Shown here: one piece after another, positions 1 through 7,160 of the stretch
How positions within the stretch are numbered: position 1 is the first letter of the stretch
Layout of the letters: every line of letters starts with the position of its first letter
Source: an uncultured Sphingomonadaceae bacterium
Lineage (GTDB): Bacteria; Pseudomonadota; Alphaproteobacteria; Sphingomonadales; Sphingomonadaceae
NCBI GenBank assembly: GCA_947501325.1
Contig: CANMVC010000001.1
Span: 744,001 to 808,000 of the forward strand
Direction of reading: 5' to 3'
DNA length: 64,000 bases
The notes under the pieces: model-generated
Databases searched by the model: none
Told to the model about the DNA's origin: nothing
What the model saw: the letters and a program-made list of their open reading frames with translations, nothing else
Translations under genes and position numbers: made by a program

Positions 1-224
1 GACTGGTGCTTACGGATCTGATCCTCGACAACGGGCCCACAACCGCAAAGGGTCTGGGTATGACCTTTGAAGAGATGATCGATATGTTTGCGCAGGAAAG
101 CGCATTGAAACGCCCGAACACCGTGGAAGAGATCGCCGCGATGGCCTTGCTTCTCGCGTCTGACGCGGGGGCCGGTATCACTGGAGCTATGCTGAGCGTT
201 GACGGCGGTACTGCACAATATTGA
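1..224 (+). CDS. Short-chain dehydrogenase/reductase, C-terminal fragment
   Basis: The reading frame is open at the left edge, so the gene begins outside the window and only about 73 residues are visible. They show the usual SDR C-terminus: a substrate-binding loop region, then a helix with PNTVEEIAAMALLLASD and the terminal strand GAMLSVDGGTAQY, where the D-G-G near the end is the conserved close of the Rossmann fold. SDRs oxidise or reduce alcohol/carbonyl groups with NAD(P). The substrate cannot be told because the Tyr-x-x-x-Lys catalytic site and nucleotide motif are outside the window. The GTG at base 6 is not the true start. Confidence 0.85.
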   Translation, partial: LVLTDLILDNGPTTAKGLGMTFEEMIDMFAQESALKRPNTVEEIAAMALLLASDAGAGITGAMLSVDGGTAQY

Positions 225-328
225 CAATCCCGCCGATAGAGTGAGCCTTAAATGGCAAATTGAAATCCCAAGTAGTCATGGTGACCCATAGACAGGCGGA
301 TTGCTGATCTACCGGTCCGACTATCGGA

Positions 329-556
329 TTATGGCAGCATTTCCTGACGCTTTTTAGCGACATCTTTCATATCAGACCAGGGATCAGAGGTCTTTTTCTG
401 TCCTTCTACTGCCGTGGCAGCGCTTGTTTGAGAACCGTCTGGTGATGCAGCAGGCGGCTCAGCCGCAACGCAATAGGCCGTTACGAGCACCATGGCTGAC
501 CACCATAAGGCGCTGTTGCGACTAGCAAAGACACGCGTGAGGCGAGGTCCGAACAT
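329..556 (-). CDS. Small hypothetical protein with one membrane segment
   Basis: This is a 75-residue frame. It has a basic N-terminus, one hydrophobic segment at about residues 17-32 (ALWWSAMVLVTAYCVA), then a Pro/Ala/Ser/Thr-rich linker and a charged tail ending DVAKKRQEMLP. That layout suggests a membrane-anchored or secreted small protein. No family is recognised. No clear Shine-Dalgarno lies in front of the ATG at 556, so the start and even the reality of the gene are uncertain. It lies alone, opposite in strand to the SDR gene. Confidence 0.4.
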   Translation of the reverse strand: MFGPRLTRVFASRNSALWWSAMVLVTAYCVAAEPPAASPDGSQTSAATAVEGQKKTSDPWSDMKDVAKKRQEMLP

Positions 557-734
557 TTTTGTAGGACATAAACAGGCATTCTTAACATCAGGTGGGCGTT
601 TCTATGAGTTGCTCGTGAACATCTCCAGTTGAGAAACCAAACATTGGAATTTTTTCCTATTTATCGGTTTTATAGATAATCTTGGATCGACAGAAAATGG
701 CTTAACATACTGTTTTATTGTTATTTTAGAAAAC

Positions 735-750
735 TGGCACGCGCTATGCA
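735..750 (+). promoter_or_regulatory. Sigma-54-type promoter (-24/-12) before the microprotein array
   Basis: The sequence TGGCACGCGCTATGCA has the GG-N10-GC spacing of sigma-54 promoters, with one mismatch in the -12 element (ATGC for TTGC). It matches the flgB promoter at 47101 in all but one of 16 bases, and the flanking AAACTGGCACGCGCT is shared too. It ends 64 bases before the first microprotein ATG at 815, leaving room for a short leader. Confidence 0.6.
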
Positions 751-814
751 GTGCTATTGGCATCTTCGCTAACACAACCGCGAGGGACCAAATGCAACCA
801 AAAAGGAATTTAAA

Positions 815-937
815 ATGTCGAACGTAAATATTCAAAACCAAGTTCTCGCCGCTTTCGCCGCTCTTTTCTCTGCTGCTGTTTTGATCAGCGCTAGCGTTGG
901 CCCGGCAATCCAAAACACCGCTTCTTTCATCGCTTAA
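815..937 (+). CDS. Tandem membrane microprotein, copy 1 (40 aa)
   Basis: A 40-residue frame with a good Shine-Dalgarno (AAGGAA at 803-808) before the ATG. The core NIQNQVLAAFAALFSAA is followed by VLISASVGPA and a short polar tail, so most of the protein is one hydrophobic helix. Copy 2 (969-1088) repeats it almost residue for residue, and copy 3 (1123-1242) keeps the pattern with more change. Three tandem copies, each with its own ribosome site, and conservation of protein over spacer argue that these are real genes. The family is not recognised. Options are a small membrane subunit, a peptide that modifies a larger membrane complex, or a toxin-like peptide. The sigma-54-type promoter upstream suggests co-regulation with flagellar genes. 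Confidence 0.75.
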   Translation: MSNVNIQNQVLAAFAALFSAAVLISASVGPAIQNTASFIA

Positions 938-968
938 TCACTCGCCCAATCTCCTAAGGAAACTTATC

Positions 969-1088
969 ATGACCGCAAATATTCAAAACCAAGTTCTCGC
1001 CGCTTTTGCTGCTCTTTTCTCCGCCGCAATCATGATCAGCGCTAGCGTTGGCCCAGCTGCCCAGCATAGCGTATCGCTGATCATCTGA
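969..1088 (+). CDS. Tandem membrane microprotein, copy 2 (39 aa)
   Basis: Second copy, with Shine-Dalgarno AAGGAAA at 956-962 and ATG at 969. The protein shares NIQNQVLAAFAALFSAA exactly with copy 1 and then IMISASVGPA against VLISASVGPA. The DNA in this core is almost identical to copy 1, including third codon positions, so the duplication is recent. The C-terminal tail (QHSVSLII) has diverged. A longer frame from 897 passes through the tail of copy 1 and is not the likely start. Function unknown; one membrane-spanning helix is predicted from the hydrophobic run. Confidence 0.75.
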   Translation: MTANIQNQVLAAFAALFSAAIMISASVGPAAQHSVSLII

Positions 1089-1122
1089 TTAGCGATCCTC
1101 CCCCAAGTTAAAGGATCTTAAA

Positions 1123-1242
1123 ATGCCCCGTAATTTCTCTGCCCAAATCTCCGCCGCCATCGCCGCGTTTGTCTGCTCTGCCATTGCCATCGGTGCCAGC
1201 GTAGTCCCTGCAACACAAAATGCTGTCGCCCTTATCGTCTAA
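1123..1242 (+). CDS. Tandem membrane microprotein, copy 3 (39 aa, diverged)
   Basis: Third copy, with Shine-Dalgarno AAAGGA at 1110-1115 and ATG at 1123. It reads MPRNFSAQISAAIAAFV, then CSAIAIGASVVPA and a tail NAVALIV. Length, the small-residue helix, the A-S-V-x-P-A motif after the helix, the Q-N in the tail and the hydrophobic C-terminus all line up with copies 1 and 2, though DNA identity is much lower, so this is the older duplicate. It contains a Cys in the helix that the others lack. Function unknown. It is probably co-transcribed with the other two, since the gaps are only 31 and 34 bases. Confidence 0.7.
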   Translation: MPRNFSAQISAAIAAFVCSAIAIGASVVPATQNAVALIV

Positions 1243-1271
1243 CCGGAATCATCCGCTTTCATCCCGCTCTG

Positions 1272-1844
1272 CTACTGGCAAGCTTTCAGAAATTCGACCA
1301 GCGCATCCCCCGATCCCTTTAGATGAATGCTGAATTTATTACCGTTGAGATTTACATAGGCCCGGTTACCCTGCGCCAACGCCGGAAACAGAACATGGCT
1401 GTTAGGCAAATAGAATCTTGGCATATGATAGCCCTCCCCCTCAAGATTGACGGGCGCCATCCGGGCTAACAATCCTATAGACCGCCCATCGTCCACACGT
1501 ATGGTGAAACCAAAATAATCTTCTGCCGCCAGTTCCGGTGGTGTCGCGATAATATTATTGGCAATCCGCACGCTATCATCTTTTTGTTTGTGACAGGCCA
1601 TAGTCCACAATTGATTATCGGTTTCAGGTACCTGAAAGGCTAGAAACGGCTTTCCGTCAATATTGCGATAATGCCAGACCATGCCAAAAGCCTGCCCGGC
1701 ATCAGGATAATCCTCTCGCGAGGGAATAACAGGCTTTACGGCCGACTGATCCGCTGCGATTGGCGCCTGCGCCGAAAGCGGAGTGAAAGTAACGGCAAGG
1801 CCAGCAGCGGCCGCCAGGATGACGCGGATATTGTTTTCTATCAT
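1272..1844 (-). CDS. Secreted/periplasmic hypothetical protein
   Basis: A 190-residue protein with a clear signal peptide: basic start, hydrophobic stretch VILAAAAGLAVTFTPLSAQA, and a likely cleavage after AQA near residue 27. The mature part is mixed alpha/beta with one Cys in the middle (MACHKQ) and one at the very C-terminus (FLKACQ), which could form a disulphide in the periplasm. The ending LVEFLKACQ resembles a group of alphaproteobacterial exported proteins of unknown function, but no named family is recognised. It is convergent with the microprotein array. Confidence 0.7.
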   Translation of the reverse strand: MIENNIRVILAAAAGLAVTFTPLSAQAPIAADQSAVKPVIPSREDYPDAGQAFGMVWHYRNIDGKPFLAFQVPETDNQLWTMACHKQKDDSVRIANNIIATPPELAAEDYFGFTIRVDDGRSIGLLARMAPVNLEGEGYHMPRFYLPNSHVLFPALAQGNRAYVNLNGNKFSIHLKGSGDALVEFLKACQ

Positions 1845-1904
1845 GTACAGTGATTTAGCATCGGAACCTGCCCGTTGTTAGCCCGAGATGGACTCAAATC
1901 GGTG

Positions 1905-2567
1905 CTATCTCACCGGCTGTATCCCCAAGGCGCTCTTGCCACTTCTCTCTCTTTCATCAAGCCGCAGGGCGGCGCTGACAAACAGCGCGGCACCGAATAG
2001 TTCCAATGTTTCTTCAGCAAAGCGCGCCGCTTCCACAACATCCAGCACGACCGCCAAACCAATTACCGCCAACGCAGCCGCAATAGCCGGACGGCCGTCA
2101 TCAGCATTAAACCAAGCGAATATCCGCGACCCGTAGCCGATCCGATGAATCCACAAGACGAGAATAATGGACAGCGCCAGCAACGCCACCCCGACCAACA
2201 GCAAAGCATCGAGAGCAACCAGCGCGCGATAGGCGATCATCACCAGATCCTGTCCACCATCAAGCTCTCCGCCGCCCGCCATCGCCGGCATGGCAAAGCC
2301 CAGATGACGGGCACCAAAGCTCAACTCGCTGAGACAGGCGAGCAGCGCAAGGCTGCAGCAAGCCAAGCCCATCCCCGTCCGGTAGAGCCGCCGGTATAGC
2401 CCGATGACCAGTGCCGTCAGGAACAACAGCGCAGCCGCCATTTCCACCACGCCATCCTCCTTGAAAAACGGTCCGTGACGAAACGCCTCGGACCCTATCG
2501 CCAGCATCAAAATGCCAAGCCCAGCGGCCGTGTAAGCCATGAGTTCGTGTCGGAGCGCGATCATCAT
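1905..2567 (-). CDS. Multi-spanning membrane protein, unknown function
   Basis: About 220 residues with roughly six hydrophobic segments, beginning MMIALRHELMAYTAAGLGILMLAIG and including VVEMAAALLFLTALVIGLYRRL and AAALAVIGLAVVLDVVEAARFAEE. The frame is open back to 2645, but the first 26 residues (Cys-rich, not membrane-like) look like leader sequence, so the start at 2567 or 2564 is preferred. No Shine-Dalgarno decides it. The acidic FKEDGVVE and DVVEAARFAEE regions next to membrane segments may be functional. No family name can be given. Confidence 0.6.
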   Translation of the reverse strand: MMIALRHELMAYTAAGLGILMLAIGSEAFRHGPFFKEDGVVEMAAALLFLTALVIGLYRRLYRTGMGLACCSLALLACLSELSFGARHLGFAMPAMAGGGELDGGQDLVMIAYRALVALDALLLVGVALLALSIILVLWIHRIGYGSRIFAWFNADDGRPAIAAALAVIGLAVVLDVVEAARFAEETLELFGAALFVSAALRLDERERSGKSALGIQPVR

Positions 2568-2693
2568 GACAGTTTCATGACAGTTTTGTGAAATGTAAAC
2601 GGCCCTTGGCGTGAATTTCAGGCAGCCGCCGCAAACCAATCTCACCCCACCGGATTCAAGCGCAACGGACCAGCCGCCACAAGAGCATCACCC

Positions 2694-3746
2694 CTAGTCC
2701 TCCACCGGCTTGTTCCACCATTGCTGCCCGGTTTGCTCGGCACTCTTCCCGCGCAGCGCGTCAATTTCCGCCTGCCGTTTTTTCAGATAAAGCTCCCGCG
2801 TCGCCGCATAGGGATCGTTGGTGTCGCGCAATTCCTGCAGCTGCTCGTCCTGCTGGGCGCGGATGTCGAGCGAGGTGATGACCCCGGACGGAAGTGTATA
2901 GGCGAGCTGATTAAACGGCTTGCCCACGGCAAAGGGCAAGACCGACAGATCGACGACCCGGCCGAACATATCGCGGATCGTTGTCGGTCCGATCAGCGGC
3001 AGAAAAAGAAAGGCGCCCTGCTCCACACCATAATAGCCCAGCGTATTGGCAAAGCCGTTAATCCGCCGCGGCAAGTTAAACGGCGGTTTCTTGGCGACAT
3101 CGACAAAGCCGGCGACACCGATGGTCGAGTTGATCGCGAACCGGCCGAGTGTCTCCATCGCCTTGCCGGGCTTGAGCTGCAACAGATAGTTCAGGAAGTT
3201 GACCGGCTCGCCCAGATTGCTGAGAAAGTTGATCAATCCCGTGCGCACCGGGCTGGGCAGCGCCTTTTCATAAGCCTTGGCAACTGGGCCAACCACCGCA
3301 TCATCGACATTCTGAATGGCACCAAATGTCTCGGCATTCAGCGCCTGCAACGGATCGCTTTTGGGCGCGCGCGGCCGCGCGGTTACAACAATCTCGTTAC
3401 CGTCCGCCTGATCCAGCGCGGGATCGGCAGCATTGGGGTCCACCGGCAAAAGCGGATCATCCGCTGGCACAGGTTGCGGGTTACCCGCCGGGTCCAGGGG
3501 TACCGGCCAAGACACTGGCGGCGGCGATTCCGGCTCGGGTTGCAGCGCCGCTGCGGCGACCGCCCCGAATAATTGCTCGCTGGCCGACAGCGCGACAAGC
3601 GGTGCTGGTACCGCCGCTGACACAGCCATAGGCTGACCATCTGCCGCAGCCGGATCAAGGCCGAGAGTATCGATAGTCGGCGGGGGCGGTGCGGTTACCG
3701 GCGCATTTACCAGCGCCATTGCAATCGCAAATTCCGAAAAACTCAA
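2694..3746 (-). CDS. mlaA: MlaA/VacJ-family outer-membrane lipid-asymmetry protein
   Basis: The C-terminal two thirds match the MlaA (VacJ) family, which removes phospholipid from the outer leaflet of the outer membrane and passes it to the Mla retrograde pathway. Family landmarks are the NVDDAVVGPVAKAYEKALPSPVR, FLSNLGEPVNFLNYLLQ, GRFAINSTIGVAGFVDVA and TLGYYGVEQGAFLFLPLIGPTTIRD segments. The first 110 residues are unlike the family: very rich in Pro and Ala, with no lipobox Cys, so lipid anchoring is not evident. The upstream start is a TTG at 3746; an ATG nine codons in is an alternative. The Mla ABC-transporter genes are not next to it. Confidence 0.85.
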   Translation of the reverse strand: MSFSEFAIAMALVNAPVTAPPPPTIDTLGLDPAAADGQPMAVSAAVPAPLVALSASEQLFGAVAAAALQPEPESPPPVSWPVPLDPAGNPQPVPADDPLLPVDPNAADPALDQADGNEIVVTARPRAPKSDPLQALNAETFGAIQNVDDAVVGPVAKAYEKALPSPVRTGLINFLSNLGEPVNFLNYLLQLKPGKAMETLGRFAINSTIGVAGFVDVAKKPPFNLPRRINGFANTLGYYGVEQGAFLFLPLIGPTTIRDMFGRVVDLSVLPFAVGKPFNQLAYTLPSGVITSLDIRAQQDEQLQELRDTNDPYAATRELYLKKRQAEIDALRGKSAEQTGQQWWNKPVED

Positions 3747-3910
3747 TCCTTTGGCCTATCTTTTGTTCGTTCCGGTCGAGGAACAGGGGTCCGGGAGGGC
3801 GGCACGTCGGTCTTGGGTCTATAGAACGATGCGCGGCGGAGCAAGACAGCTTGTCCGGCCGGCGCGGCGAGCCGTGAAATCGATGCGAGCGATAGATAGC
3901 GAACGCAGGG

Positions 3911-4432
3911 TCACAGCAAAGGCCCTTTTTCTTTTCTGTGACCTTCCGCGCCATGCCCCCTGTCCGCCTCTACCGGGGCAACCCGATCGAGATGGGATAA
4001 CGCCGCCAAAAGCGCTGAATTATCAGGCTTTTTCTGCGTCCCGACATATTTGCCGCTGCGCATGACGGGGCGGTAGCTGCCCTGCCGGATGCGCTGGAAC
4101 AGCCCGTCTAGTGTGACCTTTGGCCGGGGCGTACCCGGCGCGCCCAATATGCTGTCCCAGACGGCGGCAAAGCTCTTCGCATGGGGCTTGCGGCGCAGCC
4201 GATAGGCGCTCTCCCGGCTCATCCCCACGCGCTCCGCCGCCCTTTTGACGCAGCGCGTTTCGGCGAGATAGCCCAGAAAATCCGCCTGTCGCAGCGGCGT
4301 CCAGCCATCCCGCCGCACGCGCAGCTCTGCGGGCGTAAAGGCGGGAATGCGCGAGATGCGACGGTTCTGGACCACGGCGCTGCGCGGATCGGGTTTCGGG
4401 GCGGGCGGGCTATGGGGGCGATGGTTTGTCAT
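3911..4432 (-). CDS. Helix-turn-helix domain protein
   Basis: A 173-residue basic protein. After a Pro/Arg-rich N-terminus, residues about 45-90 (WTPLRQADFLGYLAETR, then CVKRAAERVGMSRESAYRL) form a clear helix-turn-helix: the A-x-x-V-G-M-S-x-x-x-A-Y-x-L pattern is typical of DNA-binding recognition helices. The rest, with RQGSYRPVMRSGKYVG, has no known domain. It is probably a small sequence-specific DNA-binding protein of the type common in sphingomonads; its target is unknown. It stands alone on the minus strand, with 163 bases of featureless DNA to the next gene. Confidence 0.65.
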   Translation of the reverse strand: MTNHRPHSPPAPKPDPRSAVVQNRRISRIPAFTPAELRVRRDGWTPLRQADFLGYLAETRCVKRAAERVGMSRESAYRLRRKPHAKSFAAVWDSILGAPGTPRPKVTLDGLFQRIRQGSYRPVMRSGKYVGTQKKPDNSALLAALSHLDRVAPVEADRGHGAEGHRKEKGPLL

Positions 4433-4551
4433 GGAATCGATTAAGGCATAAATCGACCTGTGTAGGAAAGCGGTTTTTTTCGGGAACCGGATTATGCGGC
4501 GGCGTAGTTGCTGCGCGATATTGGATCCTGAAATTCATTCAGGCTGACGAA

Positions 4552-4576
4552 AGAGAGAGAGAGAGAGAGAGAGAGA
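4552..4576. repeat. (AG)12 dinucleotide repeat
   Basis: An uninterrupted run of about twelve AG units lies in the gap between the HTH gene and the thermonuclease gene. Runs of this length are prone to slippage. It is about 120 bases upstream of the HTH gene start and about 195 bases upstream of the thermonuclease start, so it could affect only promoter spacing, not a reading frame. Confidence 0.95.
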
Positions 4577-4656
4577 ATTGAAATGCGGAACCACATAACC
4601 ACCCTCTCCCATGCGGAGGGGCAAGGCAGACTTGGCCGACAGGCCTAGTCGCAGTC

Positions 4657-4695
4657 GGTGAGGGGCTCTGCCCTTTGTCGCGAAGAGCCCTCACC
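4657..4695. repeat. Long inverted repeat, hairpin former
   Basis: GGTGAGGGGCTCT pairs with AGAGCCCTCACC across a 14-base loop, with one bulged G. There is no T run on either side, so it is not a standard terminator. A CCTCTCCC...GAGGGG element lies just upstream (about 4604-4620), like the one at 8250. Together they look like the small palindromic repeats common between genes in this group. The remainder of 4433-4771 holds nothing else recognised. Confidence 0.6.
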
Positions 4696-4771
4696 GCGTT
4701 TCACTAAACAGACATCAGGGAGATACATGCCTTTTAGCCTTTCCTAAATTTCTTTCCGGTAAATTTTCCCG

Positions 4772-5290
4772 ATGAGCAGGAACACCGTCACACCCTTTCG
4801 CCCGCTGCCCAAGGATATCGGCCGTTCGACCATGGGCTGGCCCGCTTTTGCGATTATCACGCTGGCGGCCTGTTCCGCCCTGTTTGCCGCCATCTGGTTC
4901 AGCGGCGGGCCGCCCGCCTCGCACAGCGCCGCGATTGATCCGCATCGCGCCAGCTTTGGCATTTGCTTTGGCGCGGTCCGCACCAATTGCGTGGTCGATG
5001 GCGATACATTCTGGTTTGAAGGGCGCAAGATCCGCATCGCCGATATCAACACGCCGGAAATTTCGAGCCCCGGCTGCGCGGCGGAAAAACGTCTGGGCGA
5101 GCGCGCCAAGATGCGGCTGCTCCGCTTGCTCAATGCAGATGGATTTGACCTTGAGTCAATCGACCGCGATCAGGACCAATATGGCCGCGACCTGCGCATC
5201 GTGACACGCGGCGGCCAAAGTCTGGGCACGCAGCTGGTCGACGAAGGGTTGGCGGAAGAGTGGCAGGGTTTTCGGCGGGATTGGTGTTAG
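4772..5290 (+). CDS. Membrane-anchored thermonuclease-like (SNase) protein
   Basis: 172 residues with one N-terminal membrane segment (about 22-43) followed by a staphylococcal-nuclease fold. The motif VDGDT at 75-79 and IRIADINTPE at 87-96 supply the calcium-binding Asp residues and the catalytic Arg/Glu pair of the family, and YGRDLRIV supplies the third active-site Arg. Such proteins cut DNA or RNA outside the cytoplasm; the anchor would place this one in the inner membrane facing the periplasm. Two Cys pairs may form disulphides. It is convergent with the nrd operon and has GC-rich codon use, unlike the deaminase that follows. Confidence 0.85.
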   Translation: MSRNTVTPFRPLPKDIGRSTMGWPAFAIITLAACSALFAAIWFSGGPPASHSAAIDPHRASFGICFGAVRTNCVVDGDTFWFEGRKIRIADINTPEISSPGCAAEKRLGERAKMRLLRLLNADGFDLESIDRDQDQYGRDLRIVTRGGQSLGTQLVDEGLAEEWQGFRRDWC

Positions 5291-5329
5291 GTCGGGTGAA
5301 CAAACGGCTCGGTATATTTAGGAAACTGT

Positions 5330-5351
5330 CACCGTAATTCCACCGTAATTC
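5330..5351. repeat. Perfect tandem 11-base direct repeat
   Basis: CACCGTAATTC occurs twice back to back, at 5330-5340 and 5341-5351. It lies between the thermonuclease stop and the AT-rich deaminase island, where base composition changes, and so may mark the edge of an insertion. Confidence 0.8.
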
Positions 5352-5372
5352 GAGGTGGTTGTAGGTAGTGAT

Positions 5373-5451
5373 GGCTGTTTGAAGAATTTTTACAGGACCA
5401 AGAAAGCATTTTAATTACTTGAATTATAGCGCTAGTTTTTTGAGAACAGCC
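5373..5451. other. AT-rich gap with a 7-base inverted repeat
   Basis: GGCTGTT at 5373-5379 pairs with AACAGCC at 5445-5451, and the flanking A/T tracts could extend the pairing imperfectly. The 180-base gap 5291-5473 has no convincing reading frame. It is the only untranslated stretch adjoining the deaminase cassette, so it is where a structured RNA, if there is one, would lie. That is speculation. Confidence 0.3.
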
Positions 5452-5473
5452 TAAACTTCAAAATAATCAAGAG

Positions 5474-5638
5474 CTATCTGAAATTTACTTTCTTTGAATT
5501 GGAACTAGAAAAGTATGAAAGCCCTCGGTCTGCAGATGACCTAAGTTCGGTAACATAGGTTTTCACCCGCTCTTTTGGTAATTTGTCGACAGCCTCTTTG
5601 TCACTTGCCATTTGCAACTTGATTAGCTTTTTCGACAT
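5474..5638 (-). CDS. Small basic protein downstream of the deaminase (54 aa)
   Basis: A 54-residue frame with a strong ribosome site (AGGGG at 5650-5646, 7-base spacer) and ATG at 5638, only 18 bases after the deaminase stop and on the same strand. It starts MSKKLIKLQMASDKEAVDKL, continues PKERVKTYVTEL and ends SSNSKKVNFR. It is rich in Lys/Arg, has no membrane segment or Cys, and its first 35 residues could form a helix. No family is recognised. Its position suggests a partner of the deaminase: an adaptor, an inhibitor, or a nucleic-acid-binding accessory. The AT-rich codon use matches the deaminase and not nrdB, so the two probably arrived together. Confidence 0.65.
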   Translation of the reverse strand: MSKKLIKLQMASDKEAVDKLPKERVKTYVTELRSSADRGLSYFSSSNSKKVNFR

Positions 5639-5656
5639 TAGTTATCCCCTGTTTTA

Positions 5657-7156
5657 TCAACCTATCGAATCTTTAGCCAATTTAACTACTTTATCAAGTT
5701 GGTTTGCGACGACCAGTTCAAATTCAAGACGAGCTACACCAAATGCGGCTCCAACAGGTATTGCTTCTGTCGGCAACCATTCAGCTATAGCGCCATAAGA
5801 ATCTTTACGTTTTCTGTAATTAAAAACTCTTTGATATAACGTCGGTGAAATACCTTTAAATGCTCTAAAAGAAACTCTGTGATCTTTGTCAGATAAATCG
5901 GATCGGTCATCGCTTTCTGAAACTATCTCGCGGTGATATAAGCTTGCCGTTAAGCTTTTGGGATATGGTTCGATATACACAACCTCTTTTATTCCAGAAG
6001 AGATGATATGCCTTGCGCATATATGACATGGATATGTCGTACAGTACAAAGTCGTATCTTTAAGCGGCCTACCAACCATAGCTGCTTGGGTTATTGCGTG
6101 CATTTCAGCATGTACCACTCGACCGAATTCAATAAGGTTTCGTATTCGGGCGTCAGACATGATTTCTTTGTAATTACCGTGCAACAGCATTTCCGATAAT
6201 TCGTCTGTTGTTCGATCACCATTAATGATCTCGCTACTTTTCATAACTTCAATTAGTTCGCTTATCGACCTCTTGATCTCATGAAAGTTTGGATCATGTT
6301 GTTCAACTTTATCGCGATTATCTTCAATGCTATCTCCGCGACCCTCAAAAAAGAAACCTCCTTTAGGCATAGGCACTTCATTGCATCCAGTTGCAACAAG
6401 AGTTCCATTTTGATCAACGATTACAGCGCCAACTTGTCGAGATAAATCACATGACCGTAATGCTGTGGCCTTAGCGACAAACATCATATATTCATCAAGG
6501 CTAGGTGTTACAAACGGCTCGCCGAAAACCAATTCTATGAAGCGCTTCACCTGCTCAGAAATATCTTTCTTGGTATCGATGAAAAAATCCGCTTTTGGAA
6601 AAGTATCACGTACACTTTGACCCGTATCACCAGAACCTTTTTGATCCTTGTCTATTAGCTCGAGTGCATCATTGTGATGGCTATCTCCAATTGCTTGATG
6701 GCGCGTTCGCGCAATTTTATTCGCTAAGTTTGATTTGCGATCATCCAATGGAGAATAGACAGCTACGGTGTAATAGTTTCTGGCATAGATTTGATCGAGG
6801 ACCTCAACCTCTTTTGGATTTTTGAGAGAATCCAAAATGAAAGCAGTTGAAGAAGGAGTTTCATCGGAACTACGACCCGCTCTGATTGATGTCACTATAA
6901 GTGAAGCTACCCCTGCACCGTTATCTGAATTTTCACGCAAAAGGTCGCCAGCAGACATCAAATCGAGCGTACGCGTGTAAGAGTCTTCCGATTCCTTGAT
7001 ATCCAACACTTCCGCAATGGCGGAACTGACCTTTATTTCCTTATATTTGTAGCGAACTACTGTGAGTTGTGCAGCAATTTGTCGCTTCACCTCTGTAAGG
7101 TCAGTTCCAGTGGCACACACCAATCCTACGTAAAGATCGGGACGCTCAACTTCCAC
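5657..7156 (-). CDS. Anti-phage-type dCTP/dCMP deaminase (AvcD/DCD-like)
   Basis: 499 residues from a GTG at 7156. The frame is open to 7351 inside nrdB, but GGAG at 7167-7164 with a 7-base spacer supports the GTG, 4 bases after the nrdB stop. Domains: an N-terminal nucleoside-kinase-like domain with the variant P-loop GLVCATGTDL (about 11-20), then a cytidine/deoxycytidylate deaminase domain from about residue 230. The zinc site is H349-A-E351 plus P376-C377-H-I-C380, so the catalytic residues are intact. This two-domain layout matches defence proteins that deaminate dCTP or dCMP on phage infection and starve replication of nucleotides. Codon use is AT-rich against GC-rich neighbours, suggesting transfer. 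Described AvcD systems carry an upstream inhibitory RNA; here nrdB occupies that place. Confidence 0.88.
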   Translation of the reverse strand: MEVERPDLYVGLVCATGTDLTEVKRQIAAQLTVVRYKYKEIKVSSAIAEVLDIKESEDSYTRTLDLMSAGDLLRENSDNGAGVASLIVTSIRAGRSSDETPSSTAFILDSLKNPKEVEVLDQIYARNYYTVAVYSPLDDRKSNLANKIARTRHQAIGDSHHNDALELIDKDQKGSGDTGQSVRDTFPKADFFIDTKKDISEQVKRFIELVFGEPFVTPSLDEYMMFVAKATALRSCDLSRQVGAVIVDQNGTLVATGCNEVPMPKGGFFFEGRGDSIEDNRDKVEQHDPNFHEIKRSISELIEVMKSSEIINGDRTTDELSEMLLHGNYKEIMSDARIRNLIEFGRVVHAEMHAITQAAMVGRPLKDTTLYCTTYPCHICARHIISSGIKEVVYIEPYPKSLTASLYHREIVSESDDRSDLSDKDHRVSFRAFKGISPTLYQRVFNYRKRKDSYGAIAEWLPTEAIPVGAAFGVARLEFELVVANQLDKVVKLAKDSIG

Positions 7157-7160
7157 CCCC

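Noticed and set aside
602-913. 103-residue minus-strand frame across the microprotein promoter
   Set aside because: It overlaps the sigma-54-type promoter and copy 1 of the microproteins, and the sequence shows no domain.
2721-3572. 283-residue plus-strand frame opposite the MlaA-family gene
   Set aside because: Arg/Gln/His-rich shadow of a GC-rich gene with clear homology on the other strand.
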